Positions 10,181-22,815 of a stretch of 64,000 nucleotides of DNA are shown here, piece by piece. Location: contig JAJEKV010000038.1 of assembly GCA_021234155.1 (NCBI GenBank), positions 12,678,213 to 12,742,212 on the forward strand, read 5' to 3'. Every line of letters begins with the position of its first letter. The first letter of the stretch is position 1. The position numbers and the translations under genes are program-made. A model generated the notes under the pieces. That model was given only the letters and a program-made list of their open reading frames with translations, was not told the DNA's origin and ran no database searches. This stretch comes from Isoetes taiwanensis. Lineage: Eukaryota; Streptophyta; Lycopodiopsida; Isoetales; Isoetaceae.

Positions 10181-12181
10181 TGCCCAACGGATGTGTGGTG
10201 AGTTGGTATAGGCCTAGTAATGCCAAAATAGATGTTCATGGGTTCAAACCTTGCCAATGTATGTTTATCTTTGGGAGTTTATTCTTTGGGGTTATATGAT
10301 GATGATCCCCGTGGTAGAACTTAAAAGCCTATATGTGTCCTCCCACTTTGGCATGAAGCAGTGGGATATAACTAGCTAGTGCGTACAAGATTAGTCTAGA
10401 ATGGACCTTAAACAAAAATAAAAAATACCGTGACTTCCTAAAGGCGGAGATATCCCGCCTACAAAGTGTGCATGTAAAGTAAAAAAGTTTTGCCCAACGG
10501 ATGTGTGGTGAGTTGGTATAGGCCTAGTAATGCCAAAATAGATGTTCATTTGGTCATGGGTTCAAACCTTGCCAATGTATGTTTATCTTTGGGAGTTGGT
10601 TCTTGGGGTTATCGATGATGATCCCAGGCGTGGTAGAACTTAAAAGCCTATATGTGTCCTCCACTTTGGCGCCTTAAAGGCGATGGGATATAACTAGCTA
10701 GTGCGTACAAGATTAGTCTAGCATGGACCTTAAACAAAAAATAAAAATACTAGAAGTGACTTCTAAAAAGGAGGGAGATATCCACGCCTACAAAGTATGC
10801 ATGTAAGGCAAAAAGTTTTGCCCAACGGATGTGTGGTGAGTTGGTATAGGCCTAGTAATGCCAAAATAGATGTTCATTTTGTCATGGGTTCAAACCTTGC
10901 CAATGTATGTTTATCTTTGGGAGTTGGTTACTAGGGTTATCACAGTTCCTCGGCGATGGTAGAACTTAAAAGCCTATATGTGTCCTCCACTTTGGCTGCC
11001 CGCAAAGTGGGATATAACTAGCTAGTGCGTACAAGATTAGTCTAGCATGGACCTTAAACAAAAATAAAAATACTCGTGACTTCTAAAGGCGGGAGATATC
11101 ACGCCTACAAAGTGTGCATGTAAGGCAAAAGTTTTGCCCAAGCGGATGTGTGGTGAGTTGGTATAGGCCTAAGTAATGCCAAAATAGATGTTCATTTGGT
11201 CATGGGTTCAAACCTTGCCAATGTATGTTTATCTTTGGGAGTTGGTTCTTTGGGGTTATCACGATGATGATCCCGACGTGGTAGAACTTAAAAGCCTATA
11301 TGTGTCCTTCACTTTGGCCGCGAAAGCGATGGGATATAGCTAGCTAGTCCGTACAAGATTAGTCTAGCATGGACCTTAAACAAAAATAAAAAATACTCGT
11401 GACTTCCTAAGGCGGGAGATATCCCTTTACAAAGTGTGCATGTAAGGCAAAAGTTTTGCCCAACGGATCGTGTGGTGAGTTGGTATAGGCCTAGTAATGC
11501 CAAAATAGAAGTTCATTTGGTCATGGGTTCAAACCTTGCCAATGTATGTTTATCTTTGGGAGTTGGTTCTTTGGGGTTATCGATGATGATCCCCGGCGTG
11601 GTAGAACTTAAAAGCCTATATGTGTCCTCCACTTTGGCTGCCTTAAAAGGTGGGATATAACTAGCTAGTCCGTACAAGATTAGTCTAGCATGGACCTTAA
11701 ACAAAATAAAAAATACTCGTGACTTCTAAGGCGGGGAGATATCACGCCTACAAAGTGTGCATGTAAGGCAAGCGTTTTGCCCAACGGATCTGTGGTGAGT
11801 TGGTATAGGCCTAGTAATGCCAAAATAGATGTTCATTTGGTCATGGGTTCAAACCTTGCCAATGTATGTTTATCTTTGGGAGTTGGTTTTGGGGTTATCG
11901 ATGATGATCCCGGCGTGGTAGAACTTAAAAGCCTATATGTGTCCTCCACTTTGGCTGCCGCAAGGCAGTGGGATATAGCTAGCTAGTCTGTACAAGATTA
12001 GTCTAGCATGGACCTTAAACAAAAATAAAAAATACTCGTGACTTCCTAAGGCGGGAGATATCCTGCCTACAAAGTGTGCATGTAAGGCAAAAGTTTTGCC
12101 CAACGGATGTGTGGTGAGTTGGTATAGGCCTAGTAATGCCAAAATAGATGTTCATTTGGTCATGGGTTCAAACCTTGCCAA
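10181..12181 (+). repeat. Tandem array of about 320-bp tRNA-like (SINE-like) monomers
   Basis: Six full monomers and a truncated seventh start at 10181, 10491, 10819, 11135, 11457, 11778 and 12097, with periods of 310-328 bp. Each begins TGCCCAACGG and soon shows an A-box-like GTGGTGAGTTGGTATAGG and, about 55 bases on, a B-box-like GGGTTCAAACC, as in the head of a tRNA-derived SINE. Later each has an A-rich stretch (AAACAAAAATAAAAA), then about 70 bases of spacer. Long blocks are nearly identical between copies while a few short CG-containing sites vary by small insertions and deletions. Short open frames here are shadows. The array interrupts element B. Confidence 0.85.
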
Positions 12182-12903
12182 TATCACATTTGATGTATGT
12201 TTGATGATTTATCTGCTGAAGTTGGAGAAGATACTGTATTTATTGGAGATAGCTTTTTAAAGACCAAATTCTAGCATCACCTGGAACATAATATTTTTGA
12301 AGATGTTATCCCATTATAAAATTGAATATAAGCTTTATGCAAGAGATGGATATCCCATATATTTATTCCTCCATAAGTTATTCAAACTCAAAAATCTTTG
12401 AGGACCAAATGATGTTAAAGCTATTATCTATTGTTGGAAGACCATGTTCTCTAAAGATATTTGAAGTTCAAGTATTATGTTGAACGTTTTCTAAGTCAAG
12501 TATGAAGATCAAGACACATTGGTCGGTATTTTGCTTTTGCAATTTATGGAAGTCTAATATTTAAGTTATTCAATATTTGAAGGCATTTGTGGAAGTCGTA
12601 CAAGGTTTCTATTTTATCTTTTCTCATATTGTGGAGAGGGGATGGAGCGCCATGCCAAGGCAGAAGAGCGAGGGTGCCACTGACCTGGATGGGACTTGCC
12701 ACCCTGTGATTGATGAAGATGAAGTGATGTTAGAAGTTTTTAGTATTTCTTTTCCTTGGAAGACATTTGGATAATGGATTTTGTTAAGTTGCAGTGCTAC
12801 TTTATTAGACCAACTAGTTTGATCGAGTTTGATATATGTTTGGAAGACTATGCTTTGAAGATTTTGGAGAATTCATCGGACGATGAATACTCTTGGGGGA
12901 TAA
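12182..12903 (+). mobile_element. Internal remnant of an LTR retroelement
   Basis: No coding frame is recognisable. The first about 65 bases (12182-12247) are nearly identical to 12947-13010, which lie inside the LTR-like sequence that follows, so part of an LTR was duplicated here next to the truncated seventh array monomer. The region ends in a short purine run (TTGGGGGA, 12893-12900) that resembles a polypurine tract just before an LTR start. Confidence 0.4.
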
Positions 12904-13300
12904 TGTAGTGTGGTTTATCTGTTCACATTTTGACATTTTGCACCAAATTATCACATTTGATGTATGTTTGATGATTTATCTGCTGAAGTTGGAGAAGATA
13001 CCCTATTTATTGGATATTTTGGTGTGGGCACTTGTAATTGGACTTGAAGGTGTATAAAAGTCCTTTTTAATGGTTGAATATTTGATGAGGTGACATGATC
13101 TCAAAGGGCATGTGGTCATTGAAGATCTAATGGTGAAGATTGCTTGAAGATGGATGGTCAAGATTTGTTGTGTAAGTTTAAGAGGAGGGGCACGTCTCCT
13201 CATTCTCTCTCTCTCTCACTCTTGCTCTTGGAAGGAGATTATCGGTTGTAGAGTGCATCTTCCATGGAAGAAATAAATGAAAATGATGAGAATGAACCTC
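12904..13300 (+). repeat. LTR-like sequence on the plus strand (3' edge unresolved)
   Basis: It starts with TGTAGTGTGG three bases after the polypurine-like run. A TATA-like GTATAAAAG lies near 13051 and a CT-rich run (TCTCTCTCTC) near 13205-13217. This is the look of a Ty3/gypsy LTR in plus orientation. I cannot fix the right edge; element B sequence resumes by about 13450. Confidence 0.4.
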
Positions 13301-13453
13301 CTGATTTACGAACATGTGATTTGTATGTGATTATTCAACTTCAGAATTTTGCTTGATTTATTGCTAGTAGAATGGGATGCAATCCATTGCATATATATTT
13401 GCAAGCTGCTTCTGCTTTGGTCTTTTATTTCTGTTGGATTACACTCCATCAAA

Positions 13454-14269
13454 TCATAAGAATCCTGATGGCCCTTGTTTGATGGGGAGTGCACATTCCA
13501 TAATGCGAGGAACCATTTCATATTTCCTTGGTCTTGTATTTTTTATTCTGTAAGATCCCAAAGGTTCTTCAATTAGCATTTCCTTAATAAAGTTTACCTC
13601 TTCATTGGAGCCATAGGAGCCATCTTGATTATAGATTGTAGCAGTTTGAGAACCATTGGAGATGGTACATCTCCCTTGAGACCAGACTGGTCTAGCAAAC
13701 CACCTTCTTCCTAAAAGTAAATCACAGATATCAGACTCATCCCCTATATCTTCAAAAGCTACCACAATAAAGTTAGCAGCTACAGTTATGCCCTCTGTAT
13801 TAACAGGCACTTTAGTTACCACAACAATAGGGGTGATCTTAGCATTATAAAAAGATCTCAATAGTATAGAAGCTTTCTTATCCACCTTGAAACCACATTT
13901 TTTCATAATGTGATATAGCATGATATTTAGGGGGGATCCCCCATCAAGTAACACATTTGAGAAGGCATAACCTCCTAAAGTAGCTGAACATGTGAATGCA
14001 CCAGGGTCTTCTTCATTCTGTGCTAGAACAAGGTTAGTGGCATCAGTAAAATTCACACAAGCACTTAGTACCTCACCACTAGTTTGATGCAGTACCCTTT
14101 TTCTATAGCTAGGTGCAATCTTTAGCAATGTGAAAAGATCCACACTCACCTTGGAGTTTTTAAGCAGAACATCAACCTCATCAAAGTCTTGATCTTTCTT
14201 ACCATATTTTTGCTGAGGGGGTGGAGCTATGATTTGAGCAGGTGCTTCCACTACAGGTGGTGAAGACAC
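13454..14269 (-). pseudogene. Element B protease region
   Basis: A 271-residue frame carries a retropepsin-like domain: VLLDGGSPLNIM (active-site D in a DGG context) and, about 70 residues on, DLLLGRRWF, the downstream hydrophobic LLG motif of plant gypsy proteases. In element order it follows the zinc knuckles and should continue into RNase H/RT. It stops near 13454, where the roughly 3.3-kb block with the tandem array begins. The N-terminal start is not reliable, because the frame overlaps and is shifted from the zinc-knuckle frame next to it. Confidence 0.75.
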
Positions 14270-14658
14270 AAAGTAGAATGCCTACTTGGTTCAGCATGTA
14301 CATGAGCTTCATTCATGCTTCTAGTTTGCACCACCATAACTTCCTCAGATTTGGGAGCTTCTGTAGCTTGAATAAATCTTATAGAGGTGCTTGGTTCAGC
14401 AAATCTCACAGGAGATTTAGGCTCTGGTCTCTTTTCTTTTTCCTGCTTAGCAAAATATTCCTTAACAACACACCTAGCATCAATATGGCCAACCTCTTTA
14501 CAAAAAGAACAAACAGGACATTCCTTTCCAAAGTGGCCTTTTCTATTGCATTTGGGACACACTTGCCAATAGCAAATTTCTGATGGATGAGAATTCCTAT
14601 TGCAATGAATACATTCAGGGTAAGTTTTACCTGTTCTTGCAGCCTTGAGTTCAACCAA
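14251..14658 (-). pseudogene. Element B nucleocapsid zinc knuckles
   Basis: The frame has a run of Cys/His motifs: CIHCNRNSHPSEIC, then CPKCNRKGHFGKEC (a clean CX2CX4HX4C knuckle), then CSFCKEVGHIDARC. These are nucleocapsid RNA-binding knuckles at the end of gag. A proline- and charge-rich linker follows, leading toward the protease, with a frameshift between the two. Confidence 0.8.
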
Positions 14659-15519
14659 TGGTTTGTTATTTCTGCTAAAGCTTCAGTAACCTTAGATAGA
14701 TCTGACTTGACCTCTGCAACTTGAGAATTTGCTTCCTCCTCTTTAGATTTCTTATTTTCTTTCTGTATGGCATAAACTGGAATAGAGGGGTGATGATCAT
14801 AATGTGCATCGGTAGCATCGAGGGTAAAAGCGGGTCATGGCTATGGTGAGGAACATGGTGCTTGTCGGGCAAAGTAGAGAGCATCCGAAGTTAAGTCGAG
14901 TAGTCTTGGCAAAAACTTTGTATATAGAATAAAATCCTTGACTTGGATCTTGAGCAACTTCCTTTGGATATCTGGTCTTCTTTCCGGACCATTAATGAAA
15001 GCGATAACTAAAAGCAGGGTTGGGATGGTGACTTGTGCTCTTTGACTTTTGCTCATATGTACTAAACCTCTCCTTGTCTTGATTCACACTTTCTCCCGCA
15101 TGTATAGAGAAACCTTGCAACTCATTAACCAAATCTTTTGGAGTAGCTAACTTACCAAACCTATCCAGGAACTTCTTGACAAGTTCATCCCATGAAGTGG
15201 TACCCATTAACTTTTCATAAGTTAACCAAGCACCGACTTCACTTTCTTCTTTGAAACATTTTTCAAATTCGAGAGCTTGCAGCCCTTCTTGAAGCCATAA
15301 TCCTGTAATAGTCCTCAAATATTCTCAAAAGTTGTTAGCACTCATCTTTGGGAATCGAAAGTAGGCAAAGGAGGGAACATTCAACTCAAATTGGTATGGC
15401 ATGTTTTGAAGCAAGCTAGTTGAGAAACTTGAATTCAATGGCCTTTCTCTGCAATGATCTGGTGCATCAATATCTTCTAATGGTTCTTGTTCTGCTGGAA
15501 ATTTTTGCTTTGGAGCCAT
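14659..15519 (-). pseudogene. Element B gag, broken into several frames
   Basis: The start codon at 15519 opens a 64-codon frame (15325-15519). The coding sense continues in another frame (14992-15318) with a retrotransposon gag signature: a WL..E segment followed by SWDELVKKFLDRFG and, later, LQGFSIHAGESV. The last part (14659-14990) is split by further frameshifts. Together with 13454-14658 and 8681-10170 these form one decayed element B. Confidence 0.7.
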
Positions 15520-17460
15520 GTGTTATGAAATCCAGGAAGATCTCGGTAGAACCTCCAAGATGTTGACCCTCAACCTGGCTAGAGAGTCAAACACAAGAAG
15601 CCAACTTGAGTTTTTACTCAAGTTGGGGTTAGAACCTCCAGATCACTTAAGGTGATCAATCTACACAAGAATTTCTCAAAGAAAAAGCTCAATTGTCAAG
15701 TATTCATACCTTTCCCAATTCAAGAATATGGAGCCCTTACTCAAGTAGATGTAACCCTCATAGGTGGATTGATTTCCAAGGTCAAATAATTGTGACTTGT
15801 ACAGAAAAGTTATAGGCAAGCAAGGGTGAAAGCCTTGACCAAGTCTGAGTTTTAATCTGCAAGATATTCGATCTCAAAGTTGGGTCAAATTTTGGTCAAT
15901 ATCAGTCAAAACTACAAACAGATCTCAGAGTTTTGTAACTTGAGTTGCAGAGGGACTTTTGACAAGATTTCAAAACTAAGGTGCAGTATAGGCCCAAAAG
16001 GTGAGGGGCATGCAATGAAATCAAAATTTGGATCACTAAAACTATTTTTTTGGCACTGTTTTGTGAATATCAGTCTAAAATTGTACCAGACAGAATGCAA
16101 AAAATGACAACTTGAGTTTGGAATGGTTTTCTTTCGAACTTTTTGTGCACACAGGTGCTAATATGATGGGGAAGGAAGGGCAAATGATCATATACAAGAA
16201 AAAATGATGAGATACTTTACTTTAAAAATGTTTGTGATGCAAAACTACTAAAGGATCATGACAGTCAACTTTTTAAATACTTGGCAGGCAATTTTCATCG
16301 ATATGAAGGTAATACAAGGTGAATAAGAGTCTTAGGATCATGGATCAATCATCAAGATAGCTCAGGAGGTCGTAAATAATATCAAATCAAGAATATCAGT
16401 CCAATTTTCTCAAATTGATCTGTGGAACACTCAGATACTATGAACGTCTTCAGATCATGCTCAGCATGTATCAATGTTGAGGTTTGATGCATCTGGGCCT
16501 TCAAAAACTTCTGTCTGTCTGTTTTCCCCGGTATATAGATTTAGATTTCATGATTCCGGCATCTTAGGACTTAATTTTAGGCTTAATGAGATGCTAATGA
16601 GCGGGAATCCAAGAATAGGTAGTTTTTATAGCTTAGGATCCCAATTCCGGCGTGATTCGAGCAAGTTTCCAAGTTTAGGGTTCTTCAACTGTATTTTTCC
16701 AGAAATTGCGCGATACGGTGGCCGTATTTTTGGAGGTATAAACCAAGAATATGCTGTATTCAGCCATTTCAAAAAGCTAGGCCATGGTTCAATAGAGACC
16801 TAAAATAATTATGAAGTCATTTGGGTCTATAGCAACCCTAATAATTTGGGGAATATGCTAGGTAGATACCATGACTGGAATATTCCATGGGGGATATTTG
16901 GGTGGCATGGGTAATTAGGCACATTTGGTAATTGAGGTAAGGGGGCATAAGAGTTTGCAAATAAGGGTTGGGCTAGGGACATTTGCAAGAATGTAATATG
17001 GAAAAAATGAGAGAAAAGATGTGGAATGGGAAGATCATCTTTTGGGGTGGACAAAGGGCCTTTAGAAAAGAAGGACTTAGGCAAGCATGGTGTGATTGGC
17101 AAAAAAGTGAATATGGGAATATATAGGCATGAGAGAAATATGACTAGGAAAATTTCGAAATAGGGGTAAGAATATGGATAAAAAATGGCTAGGAGGTGGA
17201 ATCAAATACCATGGGGTCTTCCAAACTTTGTCTTCCAAACTTCAAAAAGCATCTTCCAATCTTCACAACCCAAAATATTATAGAGCATCCTTTGAATAAC
17301 TTTGACCTCAGATAGAGCATCTTCCATGGGAGTTGGCCTTTGAAGATCAATATTGTTTGACCTTCATATCAATGTTGACTACCAAGCTCTTTTTTGTTTT
17401 AATTCTTCCACAATAACTTGACCTACTTCAATACATGAACCAACAGTTAGTATGTTGCCC
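15520..17460. other. No gene seen; probable element B leader and flanking repeat
   Basis: This is AT-rich sequence without a convincing frame. Just above the element B start are small palindromes (AACTTGAG/CTCAAGTT near 15602-15625 and GATCACTTAAGGTGATCA near 15642-15659). Near 17220-17350 the words ATCTTCCA and CTTCCAA recur. I found no clear LTR edge or primer-binding site for element B. Confidence 0.4.
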
Positions 17461-18600
17461 TTTGGGGGCAACAATAGCCAACTGCCTCAACCAAAAGAGC
17501 TAGCATCAAATCAAATTATTGTAGAAGGAACATGAATATAGAAAACAGAATGAGAACTCAAAAAATAAGCGAAAGATTTTCAAACAAGGATTTCTAAATG
17601 TGCTAGACGAGATAAGGTAATAGTTGCATCCCAATGAAAAAGTTGGATAAGATAGTAGGCAAAAATAGCCAAATCAAAAACTGAAGGGCGAAAAATAATG
17701 TGTAAAGACAACAAAAACTCTAAAAAATGGGCCAAGTAATGAGAAGTCAAGGGATTAGCTGCAAGGACAAGAGAGGATAAACGGAAAAATTAGTCTAATT
17801 TCTTGGAGGAGATATATAATTTAATGGATGAAGTATTGCACTATGACCCACAAAAAACTGCACAATGGGAGAGATGAGGTGATACTTAGGGCAAGTAATA
17901 AAAAAGTTGGCAGACTATAGTTCAGAAATCACTTTGTACTAAAGAGGAACTCAAGATTGATGTGTATTGAAAAGAATTTTATCCATATAAGGTATAGAAC
18001 AAATACCAAAACGATGCCAATGACGAACTAATAGGCGCATAAGCTTAGTGGAAACATAAAGAGCACATGAAAGGCCAAAGGAAAGCATGGTGAAAATGAA
18101 AATAACACCGCCTAACTTGAATCCAAAGAATCAGGCATCGCCTAATTTGAATCCAAAGAACTTGTGCTAAAGGAAGAGTGGAAGAAACGTTTAGGAGGGT
18201 GCCTGATCCGACCACAAACAGAACAACATAAAGGAGGCCATGCAGGAGGTGCAGGAGGAGCAAATGCATTGGCGCCAGAAAAGGATCATCCTATTATTAC
18301 TCGACCTGCTAGTGAACTTGATGATCCTTTTTTTGATCTCTTGAAGAGATTGCTGGTGATAATCCGCATGTCAGGAGGGCCTTCAATTTGAGCCTTGATA
18401 TTGACACTACTAACATTTTAGGTGGCACTTTCAACAACTATATAATCCTTCCTGATGGTGGCAGTTTGAACATTGCAGAGATTGTGAAAGTTATCAGTGG
18501 AAACGACTGTGGAAATTGAATTTTGGAACTGAAATTCAAAGTTTGATTGTAAACCCCTTTTTGATTTCTAATACAAAAACTTTTACTGTGGTGAGTGTTT
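17461..18600. other. No gene supported; short direct repeat
   Basis: An A-rich stretch. Around 18108-18162 a block of about 29 bases (CGCCTAA...TTGAATCCAAAGAA) is repeated twice in tandem. A short open frame at 18164-18391 is glycine-rich and unlike any family I know; I do not call it a gene. Confidence 0.35.
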
Positions 18601-21600
18601 TTACTGTGATCAATGTTTTTGGGTTGCCCCTAGGGGGGCAAACCCTTGTTTATGTGGGCTTTTGGCATATCCTAGGTATATGCTAGAATATCCCTAGGAT
18701 ATCTTTGACTACTAAAAACTTATGATTGGTCATAAATGCTCGGTCACTACATTTGGTGGGCGGGCTCTCGAAACCGGCTAGGAGGAGAGGTATCTTGGGC
18801 GAGATGGCAAGTATTTTGAGTGTGTGCGGTGCCCGGAAGAACCCGTCGGCTTCTCTGATTTTGTGTGCAAATTTGCCAAACCTTCAATCTTTGATGTGAG
18901 GGGCGTTTGCTTGTGGATATACACCATGCCAAAAATTCAAACTTTGCCACGATGCCAAAAAGCACTATGTTCTTCATCTTTGGGGCTTTCATACTCCCAG
19001 CTTGGTAAGTGTTAGGCTTATTTTTGAGTCTATTTTTGCATTAGCAATCCAAGCGGTCATCCCATCTTCCCATCTATTGGCTTCCGTGATTGCCATTGTG
19101 GGGAAAGGCCATGTAAAGCATTTGAAGAGATTTGCAAGTATACCTTTCATTTCATTTTTTTTTCTAGGGTGTTGTTCCATTTGAAGCTTCATTATTTTTG
19201 TGTATCCATTTTTGCGGATCCCTCGGGTATATGGATTTGATGGCAAAGTCGGCTTGAGTTTTTGTTTACTTATCGGAAGGGCTTAAGATATTGCTAGTGA
19301 TTTTTGATCAATGTCACGAATTTGGATAGGATTTAGATTCATGGAATCGGGTACTAAGTTTGTGGTAAATAGATCGTGACTTTTTCTTCTTCCATAATGT
19401 TTGGTGTCGAACTTCGTATACTAGAGCGGTGTAGTTGTGATGACTTTATGCCTCAGATTCTGGTGTTAAGTTATTCTCTGCCTGCAGACTAGAATGTTGG
19501 ATTTATTCCCGCTTAGTTCCATTTTGTGTTATCCATCCATCCGGTTTTCGTGTTCTTCTTTACCATGTAATTTCGAATGTCTGCTGGCAGTGCAATTATC
19601 TGATATCAATGCTAAAATCTTGGATTAAGTTCGTGCCGTCGAACTTCAAGCATTAGTTCAGATAGGTCAAATTAGAGCTATGCTTAGATTTTTTGGGTTT
19701 TATTTGCCGAGGTTCATTTCATGTTCCTTGGCAAGTTCCCTAAAGGTAGTATAGCTCCTTAACATGTTTTTTGAGTTCTCTGTATGGGATAAGGGTTTTT
19801 TCGATCACGCAAGTTGCTTAGCTTTTGATCGAGTAGAATTCCAAGCGGCTCTTTCACATGTGGGTATTTTTTTTTGGTCTTCAATTTGTGTTTTGATCTA
19901 TTTTTTTTATTCAATTGTCTTAGTATAAGCTTTGTTGATCTGAGTTCTGTGCTGTGGCTCAGGAGTTAGAAGCATATGCATGTCTATCTAGAGGAGCTTC
20001 TGGCTACAAATATCATGGATAGTGAGCTTAATAGTTCTTATATAATCTAGACAAAAGATGCAGTACTGCACCAAGTGAATGTATTGAAATCAAATGTTTG
20101 CAATGTAGCATGTTTTCTTCAGATAATCTCCTGCTATATTTTATTTGAGCTCTTGTTGCATTTGTTATTGCTAACAAGAATGATTTGTTCCCGTTCGGTT
20201 AGAAACATGTCTGTTTGAGGAATTGTATGTGTTACAGGACTTTAATCTGCAGATACAAAGTCCAACGTCTCTTTTGCATTGCCATAGCTTGATTAATCTG
20301 TGCTTTGATCATAGTGTTGCAATTTGGCCATTTCTATTATGCGTACATTGATCTAACTATTTAACTCTGCATATTGATGTTGTAGGTACTGCTTTAGAGC
20401 ATTTGACAAATCTTTGTAGATATGTGTTATTATCACGTAAAGCATAATAGAGCTTTTGGTTTGCCGTGGTAGATCTAAATTGGGAATCGTCCATCTATAA
20501 TAAAGACATGATGACTAATCCTTTGGTTTCTTTTTGCAGCATTAAGGAAGAAAAGCAGTTTGCCTTCATTTTTCTATAATTGTTTCAAGTTATTTGAGCT
20601 TGCCCACTGGGTAAAACTTGGAGCAGAACTTTTCCTTTCTTGGTATTGTCTTTGATTCTTCTTTATTGTACTCGTAAAACTCGTATAAAGGTTTGTCGTT
20701 GAAATCATTAGCACTGTGAATATTTACACAGAATGTCACTAAAGTGTAGATTATTATTTGCAAGCTATTGAACTATAGACTCAGAAGAACATCTTTGTTG
20801 GTGTGATCCTTGACTTGCTAGTTAAAAGCGAGCAAGGGTTTAACGCAATTAAAGCTCGATATTCAGTTTGTATATTTTTAAGCTCTGCCCACTCAGGAGA
20901 TATTGAGTTCAAGAATGTGTTCATGCGCTATATGGGGCTGAACTCCCCTTGGTTCTTCATAGTCTTTCAGTAACTGTAAAATCAAATGAGAAACTTGGTG
21001 ATGCTTATGCGCCCGGTCTTGGGAAATCAAGCTGTTTAATACTTTAATTCGTGTTGTGGTGCACAAGCGGGCCAAATACTTATTGATGAAGGGGCCAAAT
21101 ACTTATTGATGGTCGTGACATTGCAAAATTTGCTCTAAATGACTGCCACAGTGGGCTTGAAACAATCAGTTCTTTTCTGCGGTATTGTAAATATATGTCA
21201 GTAATGGATATTTTCTACTTGCCGACCGCAAGGTGTTGGCTTAGATTTTTTCATTCTCCAAGAACTGGCTGATTCAACTTGGATCCATTTGAGAATCATA
21301 GTGATCCGGATCTTTGAGAGGCACTTGCAAGATCTCATCCCAAGGGCGTTTCAAGACGAGAATCTGCGGGCACGCATGCTCGGATACAATATATAATCAT
21401 GTAATATCATGTCTCTTGAAGCTTGTTTTTACATGTTTGCAAGCTATAAACTTTATAATTCACCTAATCTACATGAGCGTTCAATCCCTTGAGCTAATTA
21501 GATTCCCGAAGATTGGCTAAAAAAGCAGCCTTGATTGATGTTTATTGCCATAACAAAGTTTGTACTATGTACACGACACATGTAGTGCAAACCTTTTCCT

Positions 21601-22544
21601 TGGGCTTGCCCTTTATAATTCACCTCTTTTTTAAAGGCATTTTTTCTAAGTTCTAACTAATATGTAAATGTGAATGAATGAAAACCCATTGGAGGCTCTT
21701 TTTAGGTGAGAATTTAGCGTGGGAATCCATGTAAATATGGGTCTTTGGATCATCATCAAGGGGCGGTGCATTGGTGAAACAATGCGTGTTGAAGTTATTT
21801 AACTTTATGGTAAATTGTGTTGAAACTTTTCTGTCTAAAATGGGCTTTAATATATTCCGCTATTTCGAGGTTGAAATTAAGATTTTTGATTCTTTTGTTA
21901 AAATTTGGGATTTTTCTCATTTAATGAGGTATATGACTGAATCATGGTTGTACATTGAGTTTGAATATTATTCCATCGGTTGTATGTGGGGTCTTTAATA
22001 TCCTTCTGAGTTATATGAAATAAGAACTATGTGTGTACATGGTATGTAAGAATTTGATAGACTAAATGTCACGCGTCTGAAATTTAAAATTGGGATCTGA
22101 GTTGCCTCGACTTTGGCCCTTTGTGTATGAAGTCCGTGTACATCCTTTATTAGTTCCCATCTCTATCTAGGCGACACGAGAATCATTTTGATACAGCTGC
22201 CTCAAGCCTTGGGCAAAGTTAACAGCATTTGAAATTGTTGTTTCTGGTTAGGATGTTTTGAAAGGGCATATTGTTATTACTACTTTATAGGTGTAGATTG
22301 ATTGGCAAAGGCTCAATAATTATGCAGGTACGTTACCATATCCACTTTATTACGGAGATAATAGTTCCGTCGTACCCTTTCAATTGTCACCGCAACCCGT
22401 TCCCTGTTGAAAGTTCTGACTTGAAATTAATCAGATTTCTTTCCACGTTTGTGTCCTGCAATGAAGATCTATCCTTGAAAAAAGGGAGGTAGATAAAGCA
22501 TAGTAGAAATAGAAAATGTAAATGTTGGTAACGAGTTTATGTTG
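18601..22544. other. Intergenic region, nothing supported
   Basis: Two palindromic blocks lie at 18613-18700 (GGTTGCCCCTAGG-type and ATCCTAGG...CCTAGGAT). The rest is T-rich, intron-like or intergenic sequence with only short random frames. A small tandem duplication (GGGCCAAATACTTATTGATG) is at about 21070-21105. I saw no tRNA, rRNA or convincing snoRNA. Confidence 0.4.
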
Positions 22545-22815
22545 GTAAATGAGCTGTCGGATGGGTATATTTGCCTTTTATTCCAAGATCTGGACCGTAC
22601 ATAGCAATCCTCGTTTGTGGGGTATGCATGTACAAGTTTTTGCATACTGTATATTGAGGTTTGCAAAATACTATAAGGTTTGAGAGAATGTACTTAATGG
22701 TGTTAATTTTGTACATGTATTGTGAATATATTTTTGGGGCTCTCGCTGCCCTACGTAACCCCCCGTGTGAATATGCACCCAAACCAAAGGGGGTTTAAGG
22801 GAAATTTTAATTTGA
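22545..22815 (-). mobile_element. Truncated copy of the TIR element seen at 63597-63909
   Basis: The segment aligns by eye along its length with 63670-63905 in the same orientation. It shares GCAATCCTCG.TTGTGGGGTATGC, TAAGGTTTGAG, TGTACTTAATG and the right end with AAACCAAAGGGGGTTT or its variant. The left terminal repeat is missing. In both copies the minus-strand frame stays open across most of the repeat and encodes similar peptides. Confidence 0.65.

Noticed and set aside
10230-12160. tRNA genes in the tandem array
   Set aside because: A- and B-box-like sequences are present, but acceptor and anticodon stems cannot be drawn, so I treat the monomers as tRNA-like repeats.
10181-12181. CRISPR array
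   Set aside because: Repeat units are 310-328 bp, conserved along their whole length and contain Pol III-like boxes; there are no short repeats with unique spacers, and the genome is a plant.
19430-19500. C/D snoRNA from a TGATGA box
   Set aside because: A C-box-like word is there but no D box with flanking stem at suitable distance.
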